Part shown: piece by piece, positions 58,677-64,000 of the stretch
Layout of the letters: each line of letters begins with the position of its first letter
How positions within the stretch are numbered: position 1 is the stretch's first letter
The notes under the pieces: model-generated
Told to the model about the DNA's origin: nothing
What the model saw: the letters and a program-made list of their open reading frames with translations, nothing else
Databases searched by the model: none
Translations under genes and position numbers: made by a program
Assembly: GCF_026210795.1 (NCBI RefSeq)
Contig: NC_089432.1
Span: 3,968,001-4,032,000, forward strand
Direction: 5' to 3'
Length of the DNA: 64,000 bases
Source of the DNA: Rhizophagus irregularis
Lineage: Eukaryota; Glomeromycota; Glomeromycetes; Glomerales; Glomeraceae

Positions 58677-59077
58677 TCACTTATTTTGGTAATGTTCAAC
58701 ATCTTCACCTAATTTATTAATAGGACTATATGACTTCCTTACTACTTTATAATACAGACTAGTTTTTGCTCTTCTAGAGGAGAAGGTAGCACTAATTAGG
58801 CTGTCAAAATAACAATTACAATTTAGTTTGTTGAACTGATATTATTGCTTACTTGGTGATTTAGGTTTATTTCTACAGGTTTCATATTTTCTGCAAGTTT
58901 TGTTTTAGCTATTGTAAAGAAAATAAGCCAACATTTTAAAAAATTGTATTCTTGGTATTTGGTAATGCAGACGTGAAAAGGAAGCTTAAATAATAGCTTA
59001 AATACGCGATAAATATTTAAATAGATCAGTTGCCACAAACTGCGCCATTGTAACAAAATCACATGCTCAAAAATCAC
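58677..59077 (-). pseudogene. Decayed minus-strand gene end, unknown family
   Basis: Two protein-like pieces on the minus strand: one at about 58855-59000 (CITKYQEYNFLKCWLIFFTI, KLAENMKPVEINLNHQ) and one ending at a stop at 58677 (ATFSSRRAKTSLYYKVVRKS, YSPINKLGEDVEHYQNK). A GTAAGC...TTTTGACAG stretch between them looks like a 50-bp intron, but the frames do not quite join. Treated as a decayed 3' end. Confidence 0.3.
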
Positions 59078-59097
59078 ATGCCCGCTTGTTAAATTGC

Positions 59098-59213
59098 CAT
59101 GTCATTTGCCCATTTTTCAAATGACATTTGTCATTTCTCATACTTTTTCATAGTAAAATCGATGTCATTTAATGTCATTTGATGTCATTTCAATGTAATT
59201 TTAGTGTCATTTG
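59098..59213. repeat. Clustered ATGTCATTT words
   Basis: TGTCATTT occurs about seven times in 115 bases, with one inverted copy (AAATGACA). It is a short, imperfect local repeat of unknown meaning. The rest of 59,214-59,827 shows nothing recognisable. Confidence 0.4.
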
Positions 59214-59827
59214 ACAACACTGCATGCCCGAGCTATTTTTATGCTCCTGCAAGCTATTACCATGAAATGTATTTTTATTAAAAGAATTATAAGCCACATA
59301 ATTATTTATTATTGGAATATATACAACTTTTTTCATAGAAAGACACTGTAAAAGATTTTAAAAAAGTTTGGTCTAAAAAAAAAACCAAATCGAAATAAGA
59401 AAAATTAAAAAATATTTTTTTTTAAAAAAAATTCGGTTTAAATAAAAACAACCCGAAAAAGGTAAAATTTCATTAACTGGCATTGGATTAACCACACAAA
59501 CCTCACTGGAACTTACACATCAGTCGTTTCACATTACACAATTCAATTTATGAATTATATAGACGTAATAAATTTTTTTTAAAAAAAAATTCTCTAGATT
59601 TTCTTCTCTTTCCATAAATTAATAAAGTTTTCGATTTCCAGATTAGAGAATTTCCTTAATAAAGAAACTATTGAAAATATTTGATTAAACATTATCTGTT
59701 GTATGACTGTTATATGTTTGAAAAAGAAAAATTCATAAAAAAATTTTCTGTTTACAATATTTATACAAAAATTTTAAATGTAATATTAAAACTTATCATT
59801 AAAGTTAAATCAACCATTCATTTATCA

Positions 59828-60236
59828 AGGACCCAGAAATATATATATAGGGGTCAGGGGCGAAAATTTTTTTTATTATGAGCTGTACGCAGAGACTTTT
59901 TATATGAATAGTACACCTGATATTCCTGCAAGTAAAATATCAGACATTAATATTAATTATTTTATCATGTATTTATAAAATCAAATACTAATGTGAAAAA
60001 AAAAAATTTATCCATTTTTTCAACAATATTTTTCAAAATAGTCAACTCTTAGAAGTTCCTTCAATTAATACTAAATATTATATTACATATATATAAGATT
60101 AGCAAAATTTTAGGCCAAAAATATGCAAACTAATTTTAAAATTTTGAAATCTTGATGACTAATTGTACGCAAATCACTCCACTATGATGGCGATGCATCT
60201 GTGTACCCTACCCCTGTATATATATTTCTGGGTCCT
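59828..60236. mobile_element. 409-bp hAT-type MITE
   Basis: The inverted ends AGGACCCAGAAATATATATA and the near-complement at the right (ending TATATTTCTGGGTCCT) are flanked by a perfect 8-bp duplication, ATTTATCA, at 59820-59827 and 60237-60244. An 8-bp duplication fits hAT. There is no gene inside, and the ends differ from hAT-1 and hAT-2, so a third hAT family moved it. Confidence 0.75.
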
Positions 60237-60244
60237 ATTTATCA

Positions 60245-60959
60245 TGTGAAAAATTTTATTTACGTAATTATTAACGAATTTCACCGGAGATGAACAACAT
60301 ATCGGCCGATTTGGTTACTTCAAGTTTGCTCAAAATTGTGTTTGTAATACCTGATAGACTGAATAATGAGTAAAAATCTACATTTGCGAAAAACCATAGT
60401 AATTTTAGGTGTATTATTAGAAAGTAAGTATGCTTTAATAAAACAAAATGTAAATAGAAAATTTATATAGTCACAATGAATATTGTTTAAAAAATTTTTT
60501 TGATAATTTTTATAAAATTGTCTAATTGTACACATTATAGGAATTTTACATTCAAACTGGTTGTAAAACTCAATTTTACAAAAAAAAATTCCAGAAATTA
60601 TTGTTTAAAAGAAGTATTTATCAAATTATTGTATAGCAAAACCAAATAAATTTTTTTTTAATGTTTCGTCCCCAAACCCCAATTTTACTACGCCTTATGA
60701 ATGCTTTGTGTAACAAAAATAAATTAACATCTGTTAGGGTAATAATCCGCCGATATGAAAATTAAATTAAACCTCCGTGTGAAAGTAAAATTAATTCTTA
60801 TTTAATATATATACTACATATCAGATATGCTTTCTACTTTTTTTAATAAATAATTACGAATTTTATCATCTTTTTTAAAGTTTTTTTTTTGTAATCCAAA
60901 CGCATATATTAGTTGCTTAAAATCCTTTTTTTCTTCCATCTTCTCATTTTTGAATAAAT

Positions 60960-60993
<34 letters not shown>

Positions 60994-61144
60994 CTTTTTT
61001 GTAAGAATCTTTTGAATCTTATATATTTTCGTTTGTATTATAAACAAAAACCCCTTCTTAAAAAAGAATTCGTTTTTTTTCTCCTTTTTTTTCTTTCTTT
61101 CTTACACTTTCAACGAATATATACATACATACACACGAAAAAAA
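60245..61144. other. Upstream region of the kinesin gene with a TA microsatellite
   Basis: AT-rich, no gene seen. A (TA)15 tract lies at 60962-60991 and C/T-rich tracts at about 61078-61108, which may belong to the promoter and 5' leader of the kinesin gene starting at 61145. Confidence 0.5.
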
Positions 61145-63493
61145 ATGACCTCAACTTCCGTACGGTAAGTAACTATATATCAAAAAAATCAAAGAATTCC
61201 TTTACCTTTTTATTCTTTATTCCTATTTCTTTCACGTTCTTATTCGCCTTTTCTCCCTGCCGTCCTCTCTAGAGTTGCTTTGAGAGTAAGACCACTCAAT
61301 AACAAAGAAACACTACAAAATTGTAATGAATGTTTAACAATAATACCTGACGCACCACAAATACTCATTGGAACCGATAAATCATTTACATTTGATTATG
61401 TATTCCCATCGGATACTGAACAAGAAGAAGTATTTCAAGATTGCGTAAGTCCGCTAATAGATAAATTTGTGGAAGGGTGAGTACACAAGAAAAAAAAATT
61501 CGGCGTCACGTCGCTCGTGCAAGAAGAATCAAATACATATTCCAAGATATCAAAAAAAAATTTTTTATCAAATTTGGATTTTTTTTTGTTGATATCACTT
61601 ATTTTTATCACACCATTGTTAAATCATTATAATTTTTATTTTATTTATTTATTATTTATTTTTTTTCTTTTATTTTATTATTTTAGTTATAATGTCACAA
61701 TTTTAGCATATGGGTAAGTAAATAACTTGAACATAATTATTTAAATTAGTTTGCATAATTATTTATTTATTATTTACTTTTATAACTTGAAACAATTTAT
61801 TAAAAATTTTATTATTTTAACCCTTCCCCCTACTTTTTTAGTCAAACTGGTAGTGGTAAAACATATAGTATGGGTACTGCTTTAGATGGTTCAAATATTT
61901 CACCCGAAAATCAAGGTACATATTTCCATTGTTTGTTTGTTATACATATTCCCTTGCATCATTTTTTTAAAATGATCATCAAAAAAGTTGATTAATATGT
62001 TAATGACGTCATTTATTATTAGGTATCGTTCCACGTGCTATAAGTAAATTATTTGCCGTCCTTAACAAACGAAAAGAAAAAAATCCTACCTTTGATTTTG
62101 AAGTTTATGTATCATTCTTAGAATTATATAATGAAGATCTTATAGACTTACTAAACCCACCATGTAGAGAAAATAATAAAAAAGGAAAGAGTGATTTAAT
62201 GATAAGAGAAGATGTAAATAGTCAAATATATTGGGCTGGTATAAAAGAAGTTCAAGTTTCGGATCCAGTTGAACTCTTAGGGTATGTTTATATTACGTTT
62301 ATAATATGTTATATAAAATATACATATAATTTATCAATTTATCAAAATTTTTTAGACAATTACAAAAGGGTTCACTGTGTCGAACTGTCGCTTCAACAGA
62401 TATGAATATGGAATCTTCAAGATCACACGCTATATTTTCCGTAATACTGAAACAAACAAGAGTAGAAAATTTAGAAGAAAATAAAGAAAATGATGCTCCA
62501 CCACCTGAAACTTTAACCGCTTCAAAAAGAAAGAGTAAACAAAAATCATTAACATCAAAAATAATTTCAAAATTTCATTTCGTAGATTTGGCTGGTTCTG
62601 AAAGGGTAATGTATTTAATATATATATATATATTTCTTTCTTAATATTCTTGATTATTTTCTTAAATATTAATAAATTTTTTTTTTTACATAAATAGTTA
62701 AATAGAACTAACGCCGTAGGTGATAGAGCAAAAGAAGGAATAGCAATTAATGGTAGTTTACTAGCCCTTGGTAATGTAATTAGTGCTCTTGGTGATGAAT
62801 CAAGAAAGGTCACTCATATTCCTTATAGAGATTCAAAATTAACACGTTTATTACAAGATTCACTTGGTGGTAATAGTCAAACTCTTATGTTGGCTTGTGT
62901 TTCACCAGTTGATTCTAATTTTATGGAAACCTTAAATACACTAAAATATGCTAATCGTGCTCGTAATATTAAGAATAAAGTTAGTGTTAATGAAAGTTAT
63001 GGTGGTAATTCTATTGAAATAAATCAATTACGTGGTCAAATAAGTAGATTAAAGATGGAAATTCAAACTTTACGAGCTGGTGGTTGTAATGAAGAAACAA
63101 GTCGTAAACATGAAGAAGAAATTAAGGTTCTTAAAGGAGAATTAGGAATGACAAAAATGAAACTTCAAAGTGTTGAACAAGAACTTATCTCTACAAAAGC
63201 TGAAAAGAACTCTCTTTTAATGGAAATTAGTTTTAATGATCAAGATCTTTCAGATGCTGATCGTGAACATAGGATTAAAACTCATCGTATCGTTCAAGGT
63301 TATGAATCAGAAATTAAAGATCTTAAAGATCAAATTTCTGAACTTTTAGCTACTCAAGCTTCTCAACATTCACGTAAATCTTCTTTGGCTGGAACAACAA
63401 CAGGAAGAGAGAAAGGTCATATCAAATTCTCCGATCCTCATAAATATTCATCTGATGAAGATATTCATAATTTTAATAATCATAATAATAATC

Positions 63494-63555
<62 letters not shown>

Positions 63556-64000
63556 GAGAATAATAATAATAAAGAGAATAATAATAATAAAGAGAATAGT
63601 GAGAAGAAAGGTAAAAAGAAGAAGAAACGTTCTTCGAAGAAAAGTAAGACAAGAGCTGACTTCCCAGTTTCTGATGAAACTTCTACTACTAAAATTTCAC
63701 TTATTGGCCCTTCCTCATCTCATCATCAACTTGAACATGTCGTAAATGATCAAAGTTTGGAAGAAGCTAAATCCTTATTCACACCATATGAAGAAGTCGA
63801 AGAAAATATTGAAGAAGATGGTGAAGATGGTGAAAATGTTGATAGTGAATCATTCAAATTTACTCGAAAATTGAGAAGGCGTAGCAAGACAAGAGATAAG
63901 CTTCAAAAGGCCAAGGAACAATTTAGACAAAGTTACATGATAATAAAGAATCAATTAATAAAACAACCTTCATCAACTAGGAGAACTAAGAGTGAGAGTT
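61145..64000 (+). CDS. Kinesin motor protein, kinesin-4/KIF4-like, 3' end beyond window
   Basis: Exons 61145-61164, 61273-61476, 61687-61713, 61842-61915, 62023-62281, 62356-62605 and 62698 to the window end join in frame. The motor domain is complete: VALRVRPL, P-loop [14 protein letters not shown] (split by an intron), switch [11 protein letters not shown], switch [20 protein letters not shown], and neck-proximal [13 protein letters not shown]. The start and [12 protein letters not shown] suggest kinesin-4 (chromokinesin). A coiled coil follows, then a low-complexity part with a poly-Asn run and [13 protein letters not shown]. It moves along microtubules, probably in spindle or cargo work. 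A clean single-copy-type host gene. Confidence 0.9.
63475..63600 (+). repeat. AAT trinucleotide repeat coding for poly-Asn
   Basis: AATCATAAT units and then about 20 AAT codons, followed by three AAAGAGAAT blocks, lie within the kinesin reading frame. They give HNNNHN..., a long Asn run and KENNNN repeats. The tract is likely to vary in length between isolates. Confidence 0.7.

Overview
The window is AT-rich, intron-dense fungal DNA. It most likely comes from an arbuscular mycorrhizal fungus of the Rhizophagus type: introns are short GT-AG, the flanks are full of decayed repeats, Crinkler-type genes are present, and one host kinesin gene is clean. No taxon label was given, so the host is an inference.

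Layout. 1-11.67 kb is host DNA with nested debris. It holds a small three-exon gene (280-888), a 5'-truncated LINE (about 1950-6190) that took in a TTA-flanked MITE (3753-3989) and a small Helitron (4698-4997), a decayed minus-strand gene cut by two MITEs (6455-7850), and a large decayed multi-exon gene (8188-11674) that carries a 535-bp fold-back MITE.

11,675-56,752 is one 45,078-bp element inserted in that last gene, with a 5-bp target duplication (ATGTT). Its inverted repeats are 1,964 bp each, and the outermost 49 bp at each end is a perfect palindrome. It carries a family B DNA polymerase, an AEP primase/herpes-type origin-binding helicase, a retrovirus-type integrase joined to a zinc/Vsr-like nuclease, an A32-like ATPase and a tyrosine-recombinase-like protein. 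It also carries retropepsin-like and gag-like genes, F-box proteins with gag-like tails, and a roughly 10-kb cargo of spliced host-like genes (Crinklers and restriction-nuclease-fold proteins). I read it as an oversized Polinton-like, virus-derived element. It is treated here as a fossil, with about half a dozen breaks plus two hAT insertions. No capsid gene was recognised. Without the two hAT elements it would be about 38.2 kb. The inverted repeats look about 99% alike by eye, so the insertion is young or the repeats were recently made alike.

Two hAT transposons sit in the element, each with a perfect 8-bp duplication. hAT-1 (14,386-18,880) lies in the primase-helicase gene and has a whole ten-exon transposase. 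hAT-2 (52,880-55,283) lies in the right inverted repeat.

How the parts may fit: both replication genes start inside the inverted repeats and read inward, so they share promoter DNA. The repeats also hold 11-bp iterons, an 18-20-bp repeat array and hairpins with TATA cores. The tyrosine-recombinase-like gene has a copy of the end-type repeats just before its start codon. A helix-turn-helix gene faces a coiled-coil membrane protein across two matching operator-like palindromes.

56.75-61.1 kb holds the other end of the split gene, tandem repeats, two decayed gene scraps and a 409-bp hAT-type MITE. From 61,145 to the window end there is an intact kinesin-4 type gene that runs off the edge.
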